Source of the DNA: Protopterus annectens | Taxonomy: Eukaryota > Chordata > Ceratodontiformes > Protopteridae | Reading direction: 5' to 3' | NCBI RefSeq assembly: GCF_019279795.1 | Contig: NC_056726.1 | Location: forward strand, 1,019,798,835 to 1,019,862,834 | DNA length: 64,000 bases | The notes under the pieces: model-generated | Database searches by the model: none | What the model was told of the DNA's origin: nothing | What the model saw: the letters and a program-made list of their open reading frames with translations, nothing else | Shown: positions 1-9,834 of the stretch, in pieces | How positions within the stretch are numbered: the first letter of the stretch is position 1 | Layout of the letters: each line of letters starts with the position of its first letter | Translations under genes and position numbers: made by a program

Positions 1-766
1 ACCAAAACTTCTGTTCTTCCAAGCAAGACCAGTAAAGACTGTTATGACCAGGATGTAGCTGTACACAGAACCGTAGGTTGTGCAAGCCTGATAGCACATG
101 GGTTGACACAACGTATGACATGTGTCCCAACACAGGGAGAGTGGGCAGTGTGTAGGGGTGTGTTCATACCCCACCTACGCGCACAGTAAGGATGAGTGCT
201 GTAGAGGAGTGGCAGGTAGGGGAACTATGGGTATGCAATTATGAGCCTAGGCATGCAGGTGTTGGCTGGTAGAGACATATTAGGACCGCCCCGTGGATGT
301 AAGTAATATTCCGATGTGGGTATAGCAGATGCCCCTACCTCACAAACCTTAAGAGCACATCTACTGGATATTCCGTAAACCATTGGGGGAACACATAGGG
401 ACCAAATCATTGAACTGTCCCCGATTACCAGGGACATCCATGATTATGAATCAGAATCTAACACAGTCCCAACTAAACCCTCCTAGAACTAGTGATCTTA
501 GGAGGACAGGTGGCAGAATACACATAATGAATAATGACAACATGTAAGGGTCATAAACAGCATATACCTCAGAGAATGTGTATGAATACATATGCTCTGG
601 TACTGTCAGTGTGTCAGGTTAACAGCACCAAACATCTAAATCTGTCCCTGAGGTTGTTATGCAGTGTCCCGTATTCAGTGTTCATTCTTCCCCATTCGTA
701 TGAGAGGTCTGCAAGTGACAGAAAGCGCATATTCCACCGACTACCTTAGAAAGATGATAGTATAAT
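1..766. other. intergenic, no gene seen
   Basis: TG/CA-rich unique-looking sequence. Short open frames occur on both strands but none has a recognisable domain or a usable splice context. I see no RNA gene or repeat that I can name here. Confidence 0.6.
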
Positions 767-1060
767 AGGTTGGGATTACCTCCTGTCCACCTTTGCGAGG
801 GACACTCCCCTTTGGGCAGTTGTGTCCTGCAAAATAAATGTAATTATGGCAAATGTCCTGTGATTTAGGGCAACGATTTCCTATATTGTCTGTAGTAGTT
901 GCATAAAACAATTATTTTGTTTCTGAAACACCTAAATGTTATAAGAAACAGTATAAGCAACTACAATGCTACAAGAATAACCTTTTACTTAGGAAAAACC
1001 GTGAAGTACTCTCCTTTCTACTGGCTGTGGATATGTGTTGCCCTGCAAAATCTGACGTAT
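767..1060 (-). mobile_element. short inverted-end element (MITE-like), copy 1, reverse orientation
   Basis: Read on the minus strand, this segment aligns by eye over most of its length with 1075-1413 and 32092-32432. Shared landmarks are a CAGATTTT...GCAGGGC stretch, TATTCTTGTA, a TTTTATGCAACTA block, a GCAGGACACAACTGCC block and a final GTCCCTCGCAAAG followed by GGACAGG and GTAATCCC. The first ~60 bases of the family are missing, so the copy is truncated at its head and lies head-to-head with the next one. It has no coding capacity and is presumably non-autonomous. Confidence 0.6.
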
Positions 1061-1074
1061 CTACATACAGGCTC

Positions 1075-1413
1075 TATAGGTTTGCCACCTTTCCAAATGG
1101 CCAAAGTGGGACATGTTCTGTAGAAATGTCAGACTTTCCAGGACAAAACATACCTACAGTCGTGCATAGTAGAGAATTATACTTATTTGCACAAATAAAA
1201 GCTTATTCTAGCAACATTTGAATTGCTTATGCTACTTCACATAACATATAGAAGTGCCATATATAAAATAACTGTTTTATGCAACTATCAAAGAAACGTA
1301 GACTATAATATTGTCCTGTAATCAGGACATTTGCTATGTCATGATTATTTTCGCAGGACACAACTGCCTGAAGAGGGACTGTCCCTCGCAAAGTGGGACA
1401 GGTGTTAACCCTA
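1075..1413 (+). mobile_element. short inverted-end element (MITE-like), copy 2
   Basis: It begins GGTTTGCCACCTTTCCAAAT and ends with GTGGGACAGGTGTTAACCCT, so the two ends are imperfect inverted repeats around a GGTTGCCACC core. The roughly 340 bp body matches the copy near 32.1 kb in order and spacing. It has no protein-coding frame. The transposase family that moved it cannot be assigned from the ends alone; hAT or another cut-and-paste family is possible. A SINE is less likely because no box A/B promoter or A-rich tail is visible. Confidence 0.6.
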
Positions 1414-1453
1414 AAGTCCCACCTTGGTCAATTGAAAAGGTGGCAAACCTATA
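1414..1453 (-). mobile_element. head fragment of the same MITE-like family
   Basis: On the minus strand this 40 bp reads as the family's first bases (TATAGGTTTGCCACC then a TTTTCAATTG variant, then GGTGGGAC). It sits directly against the 3' end of the preceding copy. This makes the cluster look like one full copy flanked by two oppositely oriented partial ones. Confidence 0.5.
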
Positions 1454-2669
1454 ATAGTTATATGGTAGCATGACTCGGCCGACAGATGTGGCTCCCAAAA
1501 CCCAATTAATGTCTGTATTGAAGAGTGTCAGGTCCCATGTATCAGCCAGATGGGAGCTGATTGTATGAGGAACACACAAATAATATGATTAATTTACTGG
1601 ACAGGTCGCTGATTCCATACAGTCGAACGCCATGCCGTTGCCTAATGGGCAGCCATTCCCGATACTGTAGTTATGTAGTCTGATGTAATAGGCATCACAA
1701 GGTAATATTGTGGTCCTCGCCCCCACCCAGGGGTGTGAGTGATAGATGCAAGCACCAATGTTGGTGCATTTGCAAGTGCGGGAGCAAGCGGGTGTAAGAG
1801 TGTTTGGCTACCAGTATGCAAGTATTGCACTGGTAAAGCAATGTAGAGGCTAACTGAGTGTAAGAAGCTATAACCAGAGGTCAGCAGTGCTTAACACCAT
1901 GCAAACCCGTGCACACCCACTCCCAACTGCTTTAATGTGCCTTACTCCCTCTGTATCCAATGGGCTTGTTCTGCCCTGCAACCAAATAAACGTCCTTTGC
2001 AAGGGTAGGAACCAGGACCCTGCGCACACAACTAATGCGAATTACCAATACGCCATGGCAGATATACAGACAATGGACAGTACCACAAACATATCATACA
2101 GCGCAGTCATTCAACAGTATAGGAATGTATCCCAACATGTAGATGTATATGTGTTTATGTCCAGCATATAGGTACATACATATATAGAGATATATCAGGA
2201 ACATACCATGTGACAACAAAGCATTACAAATGAATGAAACGGGAAACACCTGCGATGCCTGAATTATGTAGTGGTGTTGCTGTATGTGATCTCAAGACTC
2301 CCTCAGACAGACATGTGTCATTCATACACGCAAATAGTTGTATATTGGCCATAAACATCACTCTGTGCATGTAATGTACATTAACACGATAGTACCTATC
2401 CAGTCATTATGTGTGAAAAGTACTCTTGCAAGGTGCTGTGTACAACATCATCATCGTCATGATAAAGGTAAATGGGGTAACCATAGAGGGACCGGTAGTG
2501 TTGTGTGTACAATGGGGTCATCCTCATCATGTGTACCTGGATCATGTAGGAGTGATGTGCATACCAGGATCGTGCACCTGAGGGACAGGGTTGATGATAA
2601 CAGGAGTATGTTGTGATGCATATTACAAGGGTTTCATGTGTTCAGTGGCCATATGTATGTAATGAACAG
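1454..2669. other. intergenic, no gene seen
   Basis: TG-rich DNA with scattered short open frames on both strands. None carries a recognisable motif. No tandem repeat or promoter signal stands out. Confidence 0.55.
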
Positions 2670-3256
2670 CTATGTATAGGGCAGATGTTGTCCTAGGAGC
2701 TGATTGGCCTTATGTTTCCGGAGGTGAGGGTCGGATGTAGGGGAAGGAGTGTAGATATGGCCATGGAGGATAGGTAGGATCACAGAAAAGACAGCGTACC
2801 AGGTTGGTATATGACACATGTGGGGGAGATACACCCCGGATGGGGATGGGTGTTCGGCATTCACAAGCCCATGGGAACAGTGGGACGGAGGTCCCCAGCC
2901 ATGGGCAACTGCCACTGCACCTAAACAGCTGCAAAGGAGGCAGTGCTGGGGGCTGTCCAGGAGGGGCAGCCTCACCCTGTAAATGTGACACTCTGCCCTT
3001 GAGCTGGCATATCTGGCTTTGGAATCCCTTAGTGAGCCACCAACGCAACACGTCCGGGATGGCACGACAGCAGACATGTACCTGTCTGGTCCCGCTCCCA
3101 GGGGGGACATGCTCCATTCTCAGTGGTGGTACCACCTGAAGGTGGTGCAGAGCCAACAGAGGTTGATGTCCAAGTCTGGGCCCCAGATGTGCTAGTGCCT
3201 GGCGCCATGGTCAGCTGAAGTGGGACAGGAGGTTCTGCCGGGACCTCCCAAGCCAT
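2670..3256 (-). other. GC-richer patch with overlapping minus-strand open frames, unidentified
   Basis: This patch is more GC-rich than its surroundings and is open on the minus strand in overlapping frames (2670-3110, 2710-3156, 3029-3256). One frame is rich in Ser, Thr, Gly and Pro near its start. I do not recognise any domain. The low-complexity composition could come from a decayed exon of a transposon accessory gene, comparable in style to the second exon of the Myb-like gene near 21.5 kb, but I see no alignment that proves it. It could equally be chance openness caused by base composition. Confidence 0.25.
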
Positions 3257-5178
3257 TCAGCCTATGGTGTTGCAGTTTAGACCCACATATGGCTTAGTGA
3301 TAGACAAAAGCGTACAGGATTACCTACAACAGTATGCATAGATATCACCATCAACCCAACACAACAGATGGTATACAATTGCAGAGGGAGCACAACACAT
3401 GCATATATACTGCATGCCATCTGTATAATGTGTAGTAGACATGTGACCGCAGCTATGAACAGTTTCCCGTTATTGGCTTGTGACTGGGAACCCCAGTCAG
3501 TATCTGTCATACCACTGTTACATGTGACATCTGTCCAGTCAGGGCTGCGATGGCAGTAACACATCCCTATCATCATGTACTGTCTGCAATTCATACACTA
3601 TGCTCCTGCTGTGCACAGATGTGTGTACAGTGTGTAACACAGGAAACAAATGGTTCCACACACTGACCAGTTCACAGATGGCCCTACAGATGGGGGTCCC
3701 TCATGGACAGAGTACTGTCATGTCTGTATTAAAACATGCAGAATAGCCATTACCACACACATGTTAAACAGGCAGTAGTCTCAATGCAGCATAACTACAC
3801 TTACATGCTGTAGTCATGTGTGGCACAACACCCTCCTGTCTTTAGGCTATTTTACACTGTGTATGATGTCTGAGGTACATCCAGATATCAACTGTGATGC
3901 TGTGTCGGAACACACCATCCACGTACCACTCACAGTGACAGTTATGGCCAAATACCAATATGTTTTCCCTAGATAGTGTACTGTGTTTATCATGCGAATG
4001 GCTATGGGAACACCATCACAGCTGTTCCACATGCAATCAGCTAGAGGAGGACTGCAATAGGTGTAGAGGCCATCACCTGATCATGTCCATCACTTACAAT
4101 ACACATGCTGCTGCTGAGCAGGTGTACAACTTCACATCCACCAGAGAGTGTGTGGGTGAGACAGGCAAAGTACACCAGTGAAGGGCTTGGAGACGTAACC
4201 CTAAGCATCATCTGCCACATGCCTAATGGTACAGGGGCCAAACCCCTGACTTACTAGTCATTACTATTACATGTGCATGACGTTACTACATGTGCCACAC
4301 AGGTGACATGTTGCTGTGCTGTAAAAACATATATGTGTGTAGGTGAGTGACATCTGCAACAGAGATATAGTAGACATACGTTAGATGTGGCACACATGGC
4401 TGTCCATGTGAACGGATGCCATTGCCACCACAACCACACTCTCTAATGTACACGCATTGACACTCTTTACCAGGGCCACAAATACACAACCTAACTACTT
4501 AGTTAGGCACACTGCAGTAATGCACAGGACTACATGCACCACAGGGGATATCTGGAGGTTCTATGGGCTAGAGCATGTGAAAGTGTTTGACATCTGTTGG
4601 TATGCCAATGAGGGTTATACTGGGAGTGACTGTGGTTGGGAGCATCATAACCCACATGCAGACACAAGGTGTCAGTACTGACATGCATGTATGCATTGCT
4701 TCATGGGTGTGTAGCGGTTGGCTGTGCAAGATAGCTGTACAAGGCTGGGTGAGGGGTAATCCTTGGCATAGTGTCACCCAACAATGGTGTGCATTGCAGG
4801 GGTGTAGTGTCTGCAATGCCCCACACAGATGGGTACTGCATGATCTGTCCTGACATCCTGGTTACAAATGTGTATGGCCATAGCTTTGCAATGCATGCCA
4901 TGTCTGTGTTTGGTAGTCCTTCACATGGACACAATACTGTACAGTGACATGTACAGGTGTACCTGGTGTGGCAGGCACATGTTGTGTACACAGACTGTTA
5001 TCCCCCGATATGCCAATACTGGCCTGGTGTGGCAAAACCTGCTTATAGTGAGCAGGTCGACCCTGCACCTGCATTGATAGTATGGTACAAATATTCCCTG
5101 GTGTCAGTGGCATTGGTCCATACAGGGCACATGTGTACGGCATTGTATGGCCTCTGTGGATCACATTTGATGGCACCA
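3257..5178. other. intergenic, no gene seen
   Basis: TG/CA-rich sequence containing many CATGTG/TGTACA-type words. Open frames are short and unrecognised on both strands. The stretch ends where the first LINE 5' monomer begins. Confidence 0.55.
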
Positions 5179-5510
5179 CTGTATTTCAACTGTATTTCGC
5201 CTAAAAGCATTTTCATATTACTAAACTAGCTCTGCAAGTTGATCTACTGTATTTGTGTTTGCTTCTGAACTGTTTGCACTTTAAAAAGTTTGTTTTTTGC
5301 TTAATTTAACTGTTAGGCTAACACACTCAAGTGCGCTAGCTGATTTAAAACATTTACTGTTTGTTACTGTATCTTTTTGCCTGTTTGAAACAAAAAAACA
5401 AAAAAAACTAAAAAATATCCTTGTTTTCCCGCCTTTACTGAACTAGAATAGTCCAGTCTTCAGATTTTGCTGATCCCTGGGCTGTGTCATAGTTCCTGTG
5501 TTGTCCATAT

Positions 5511-5658
5511 CCTTATTTGGATAAGAGGAAGCTTCTTTGTTCACCAGTGGGAGTGGGGAGCACTGAGCAGCCTATTTGTCCCTAAAGGAGTGGTTCCAGC
5601 CCAGCAACATGTAGTTTATTGGCCCATTTCCTAGCTCTTTTCAACCCCCTGCTATAAA
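5511..5658 (+). promoter_or_regulatory. monomer 1 promoter-like block (CArG, CCAAT, TATA)
   Basis: CCTTATTTGG at 5511-5520 fits the SRF consensus CC(A/T)6GG and lies inside a small palindrome (TATCC...GGATA). ATTGG follows at 5618-5622 and TATAAA at 5653-5658. The order and spacing suggest an RNA polymerase II promoter, but function is inferred. Confidence 0.5.
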
Positions 5659-6126
5659 GCCCACTTTAGCGTGCTTTTGTGCTTGTATACAACTCAGCAC
5701 AGCTCCTCGTGGTGTCCTGCAGAGTTCTACAAGCAGCATACAGTGAAAGAGTGACTTTCCATTGATTTATAAGTATTTTTCTGGCTTTCTTTTTTGACTG
5801 CTGTATTTCGACTGTATTTCGCCTAAAAGCATTTTCATATTACTAAACTAGCTCTGCAAGTTGATCTACTGTATTTGTGTTTGCTTCTGAACTGTTTGCA
5901 CTTTAAAAAGTTTGTTTTTTGCTTAATTTAACTGTTAGGCTAGCACACTCAAGTGCGCTAGCCGATTTAAAGCATTTACTGTTTGTTACTGTATCTTTTT
6001 GTCTGTTTGAAACAAAAAAAAAAAAAAAAAAAATCCTTGTTTTCTCGCCTTTACTGAACTAGAATAGTCCAGTCTTCAGATTTTTCTGATCCCTGGGCTG
6101 TGTCATAGTTCCTGTGTTGTCCATAT

Positions 6127-6283
6127 CCTTATTTGGATAAGAGGAAGCTTCTTTGTTCACCAGTGGGAGTGGGGAGCACTGAACAGCCTATTTGTCTCTA
6201 AAGGAGTGGTTCCAGCCCAGCAACTTGTAGTTTATTGGCCGTTTTGGGCCATTTCCTAGCTCTTTTCAACCCCCTGCTATAAA
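6127..6283 (+). promoter_or_regulatory. monomer 2 promoter-like block (CArG, CCAAT, TATA)
   Basis: The same three motifs recur: CCTTATTTGG at 6127-6136, ATTGG at 6234-6238 and TATAAA at 6278-6283. All three are conserved in sequence and order with monomer 1, while the A-rich run upstream varies in length. Confidence 0.5.
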
Positions 6284-6758
6284 GCCCGCTTTAGCGCACT
6301 TTTGTGCTTGTATACAACTCAGCACAGCTCCTCGTGGTGTCCTGCAGAGTTCTACAAGCAGCAGAGAGTGAAAGAGTGACTTTCATTTGATTTATAAGTA
6401 TTTTTCTGGCTTTCTTTTTTGACTGCTGTATTTCGACTGTATTTCGCCTAAAAGCATTTTCATATTACTAAACAAGCTCTGCAAGTTGATCTACTGTATT
6501 TATGTTTGCTTCTGAACTGTTTGCACTTTAAAAAGTTTGTTTTTTGCTTAATTTAACTGTTAGGCTAACACACTCAAGTGCACTAGTCGATTTAAAGCAT
6601 TTACTGTTTGTTACTGTATCTTTTTGTCTGTTTGAAACAAAAAAACAAAAAAAAACAAAAAAATATCATTGTTTTCTCGCCTTTACTGAACTAGAATAGT
6701 CCAGTCTTCAGATTTTGCTGATCCCTGGGCTGTGTCATAGTTCCTGTGTTGTCCATAT

Positions 6759-6904
6759 CCTTATTTGGATAAGAGGAAGCTTCTTTGTTCACCAGTGGGA
6801 GTGGGGAGCACTGAGCAGCCTATTTGTCCCTAAAGGAGTGGTTCCAGTGGTTTATTGGCCATTTTGGGCCATTTCCTAGCTCTTTTCAACCCCCCTGCTA
6901 TAAA
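6759..6904 (+). promoter_or_regulatory. monomer 3 promoter-like block, next to the LINE leader
   Basis: CCTTATTTGG lies at 6759-6768, ATTGG at 6854-6858 and TATAAA at 6899-6904. This is the copy closest to ORF1; its TATA-like box lies 325 bp before the ORF1 start codon at 7229, so it is the best candidate for the active promoter of the element. Confidence 0.5.
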
Positions 6905-6920
6905 GCCCGCTTTAGCGCGC

Positions 6921-7228
6921 TTTTGCACGAATTTGCGCGAAGTTGCTCATAGAGCAGAATCGGGCAGCGCCAGTTAATAAAGTTTAAACTATTTGTGGCT
7001 CCGCAAAGTCTGCTCTTCAATTTTTCCCTTAGAACTGCTCTACTTGCAATCTAAACAGTCTATTCTCTATCTGAAAAGCCCAGCACTTGCTCCTAAAGCA
7101 TTTTTATACAGGTAAAGCAATCTTAAACAAAAAGAAACTACTTCATTCACCTAAATCCACTTGAGTACCCATTTCCCTATAGGTCCTTTCTGACACAGTT
7201 ACACAGCAATCCTTTACACTATTCTAGC
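6921..7228 (+). other. LINE 5' leader (unique part)
   Basis: It aligns closely with 54868-55134 upstream of the second full-length LINE. Shared words include AGTTTAAACTATTT, CAGTCTATTCTCTATCT, AAGCCCAGCACTTGCTCC and TACACTATTCTAGC just before the start codon. No coding frame is present. Confidence 0.7.
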
Positions 7229-7820
7229 ATGTCGAAGGGTCAGTTGCTGGTGTCCTCTCCTGTTCAGCTGGTGAATCTGGGAATCTTGAGGCAATGTTAC
7301 AATTGCCTCATGTACACAGACAACCCTCTCCTCCTCCCAACAAATACAAATATATGTGAGAGATGCAACTATATAGCCAAACTGGAGGCTGAGCTCTCTC
7401 AACTCAGTACTGGCAAAACCAGTCAGGAGGAGAAGGTAACCACACACACCACAAACCCAGTCTCACATAGACCTATCACAACTGCAAACCAAACACATAA
7501 ACACACAAAAACATACTCGGAGGCTCTGATTAAAAATCTACCTAAACAACAGAGGCCTCCAAACCAGACACCCAAGCAACCACTACCTCAAGACATAGCA
7601 CATGCAACACATAGTTCACAAAGTCAGTGTGCTAAACAGTCACAGCCCTTAAGGCCAAACGACATGCCAGATACACTTGTAATAGGTGACTCCATAGTCA
7701 GACACACTGACGTCCTGCTCACCAGACTGAACAAGGAAAAGGTTACAGTAAGCTGCCTGTCGTGCGCTAGAATCCGCCACATAACACAAGTACTCAGGTC
7801 ACTCCAAAGCAAGTGCAATG
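7229..7820 (+). pseudogene. CR1-like LINE ORF1, 5' part (zinc-binding region and start of esterase)
   Basis: The frame opens with MSKGQLL and has paired cysteines C23/C26 and C43/C46 (CxxC-x16-CxxC), a zinc-binding pattern like the PHD-type start reported for CR1 ORF1. It is followed by a polar Thr/Gln/Pro-rich linker. The SGNH esterase begins with IGDSIVRH, nucleophile Ser at codon 155. The frame is cut a few codons before the HAGVND block because another LINE fragment is inserted. The missing C-terminal half resumes at 9424 or, in the duplicated copy, at 12733. In this family ORF1 is thought to bind RNA and assist reverse transcription; the esterase's substrate is unknown. The start codon is supported by identical context in the 55135 copy. 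Confidence 0.75.
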
Positions 7821-9423
7821 AAGTACAGTGAAAAACTTCTCTAAAGCAAATTTTACACTCCTCAAAACTGAGGTGGAATCCTTCAAAGCCCCCGGGCCTG
7901 TGGAAAATACAGCCCAGACCGCAGAATCCTTTATAAACGCATTCTATGAACACCTTCAGGAATGCATGGATCATGCGATCCCAAATAAAACCAAGACCCA
8001 ATCCTCCAAAGGCAGACATCCTGTCTGGTGGACCCCAGCCATAAACAAACTATACAATAGAAGGAGGAAGCTACTAAATGATAAAGCAAAATCCCAAAAA
8101 GGGAAGGCATCACTGATCAGTATTAGCAAAAACTACGGGCACACATAAAATTGTCTAAGGCCAGCTTGAGAGAAAATTGCACAGGACACTAAGGATAATC
8201 ACAAGGCTTTCTTTAGTTATGTTAGGAACCTGGGTGGTAATTCCCAGATATGCTCAGAATTAGTCCAAAATGACAAAAATACACGAACCCACAGACATTG
8301 CCAACATCCTAGCTGACAGGTTCAGCGCAAACTTCTCCCACCAAAGGGCAAATATCTATCCCAGCAGAGTGCTGCCCCTGACATCTCAGATGCTCAGGTA
8401 AGAGCCGCCTTCTCCAAAGCAAAAACACAGCATCAATGGGACCAGATGGTGTCCCGGGCTGCGTCCTACATGAACTCAAAGAAGAGCTAAACCCAAACAT
8501 AAAACTACTGTTCAATCTCAGCCTTACTACAGGATATGTGCCCAAAGAGTGGCGTACAGCAACAGTGGTCCCTCTCCATAAAGGTGGTGCCTCAACGGAT
8601 CCTGGAAACTATCGCCCCATAAGCCTGACTAGCTTGGTCTGCAAAGCTATGGAAAGGATCATCATGGACCTCATAAATAAAGATATTGGGGACCTACAAA
8701 CACTGGATCCTACCCAGTTCGGCTTTGTTAAGGGCAGATCCTGCCTCTTAAACCTGGTTGATTTCTTTGAAACAGTCACCAAGGCCATTGACGAGGGGAA
8801 GGTGGTCCACACAGCCTACCTGGACCTCGCAAAAGCCTTCAATACAATACCCCACTCGGGCATTATAGATAAGCTCACCAGCTTAAATATAAACCCCTAT
8901 GTCACTAGATGGATTGCAAACTGGCTCAAGGACAGAACCCACATGGTTAGAATTGCTGGAGCCATGTCAGACTCCAAACCAGTTATAAGTGGTGTCCCAC
9001 AAGGCTCAGTCCTGGGACCTCTCTTGTTCGGTATATATTTCTCGGAGGTACAGGCCAACATGGAAGGACTGTGGCTGACCAAACAGATGCCATATGCTGC
9101 CCGGTTAAAGAAACTCCAGCTCTACTCAGTGGCATACCGCCTGTTCAGAGGTGATCTGTGCCTGATGTATAAAGCCATGTCCAACCCGGAATTAATGGAC
9201 ATGCTGCACCTCAGAAAATACAAATCCCATCGAGCTATGCACTCGAGAGACTTGAACCTCAGCACTGAAATAAATAGGACATGCTGGAGGGACAGATTCA
9301 TAACCCAGAGGCTCCCTTCACTCTGGAATAAAATCCCAGTCCAGGTTAGGCAGAGTCCCTCATTGACTCTCTTCAAGAGGAATCTTGATGAGTGGATGGG
9401 AGATCCTATGAACCTATGAACCC
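7821..9423 (+). mobile_element. 5'-truncated CR1-like LINE nested inside ORF1
   Basis: Sequence jumps from ORF1 codon ~197 to the endonuclease-RT linker of ORF2 (VKNFSKANF). It then continues to an octamer tail (CCTATGAACCTATGAACC) at 9404-9422, after which the interrupted ORF1 resumes with ATGACTCAGTC. ATGA occurs at both edges and may be a short target duplication. The insert has lost two internal pieces. One spans the RT catalytic FADD block (junction near 9083, at a CAAA microhomology). The other removes most of the 3' UTR between GGAGATC and the tail. Confidence 0.75.
7828..9419 (+). pseudogene. LINE ORF2 fragment: linker and reverse transcriptase lacking the FADD block
   Basis: Frames at 7828-8148 and 8436-9419 carry the linker and reverse transcriptase. 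Visible RT landmarks are [35 protein letters not shown] (first catalytic Asp) and [13 protein letters not shown]. After GLWLTK the protein jumps to QMPYAARLKKLQ, so the FADD motif and about 150 residues are missing and the enzyme cannot be active. Frameshifts separate 8148 from 8436. The last codons run into the octamer tail. From about 8835 onward this copy is closer to the 3' part of the next copy (11553-12600) than to 14863-15830, which is the key to the crossover model. Confidence 0.75.
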
Positions 9424-9820
9424 ATGACTCAGTCATTGTCCATGCCGGTGTGAATGACCTGAGACGTACCTCCCTGGACTACATGAAAAGAGACATAGAG
9501 GAGCTCTCTGATTATGTAGCCCAGGCCGGTATGACCCTGACCCTGAGCAGCATCTTACCCTCACCAAGAATGATGCCACAGTACAAAGACAAAATGATCA
9601 GCTTTAACAATTGGCTTAATTACTGGTGTCATTCTAAGGGGATCCAATGTCTGTCTGCTTGGGATGACATGCTTGACAAGCCACGCTGCTTCGCAAGGGA
9701 TGGCTTGCACCTGTCACCCCTGGGCTTCTGGATATTGGCCAAGGCTCTTGCCACCCCATAGTGCCTTTTTTAGGCAAGGCTCAAAAGACAAACCCACCAC
9801 CCTAGAAAACACAAGTGAAA
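9424..9820 (+). pseudogene. LINE ORF1 C-terminal half (esterase), unit 1
   Basis: The fragment encodes HAGVNDLRR (oxyanion Asn block) through ILPSPRMMPQ to DGLHLSPLGF, which carries the Asp/His of the SGNH catalytic triad. It ends early at 9759-9761 because a C run is one base shorter than in unit 2 (13064 region), which shifts the frame. The N-terminal half of the same original gene is at 7229-7820. It sits about 75 bp ahead of ORF2, as in the other copies. Confidence 0.7.
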
Positions 9821-9834
9821 AAAAACTAAGGAAA

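Larger units (their letters stand above)
5179..6920 (+). repeat. three tandem ~622 bp LINE 5' monomers
   Basis: A unit beginning CTGTATTTC(G/A)ACTGTATTTCG starts at 5179, 5801 and 6426, giving steps of 622 and 625 bp. Each unit carries, in order, an A-rich run, a CArG-like CCTTATTTGG, an ATTGG (inverted CCAAT) and a CTATAAAGCCC box. Unit 3 runs directly into the LINE leader after its TATA-like box, while units 1 and 2 continue through a further ~145 bp. The LINE at 54801 begins with the same ATTGG...TATAAA segment. This shows that the repeat is part of the element's own 5' region and not an unrelated satellite. Tandem 5' promoter monomers are known in mouse L1; here the host is a CR1-like element. 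Confidence 0.8.
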
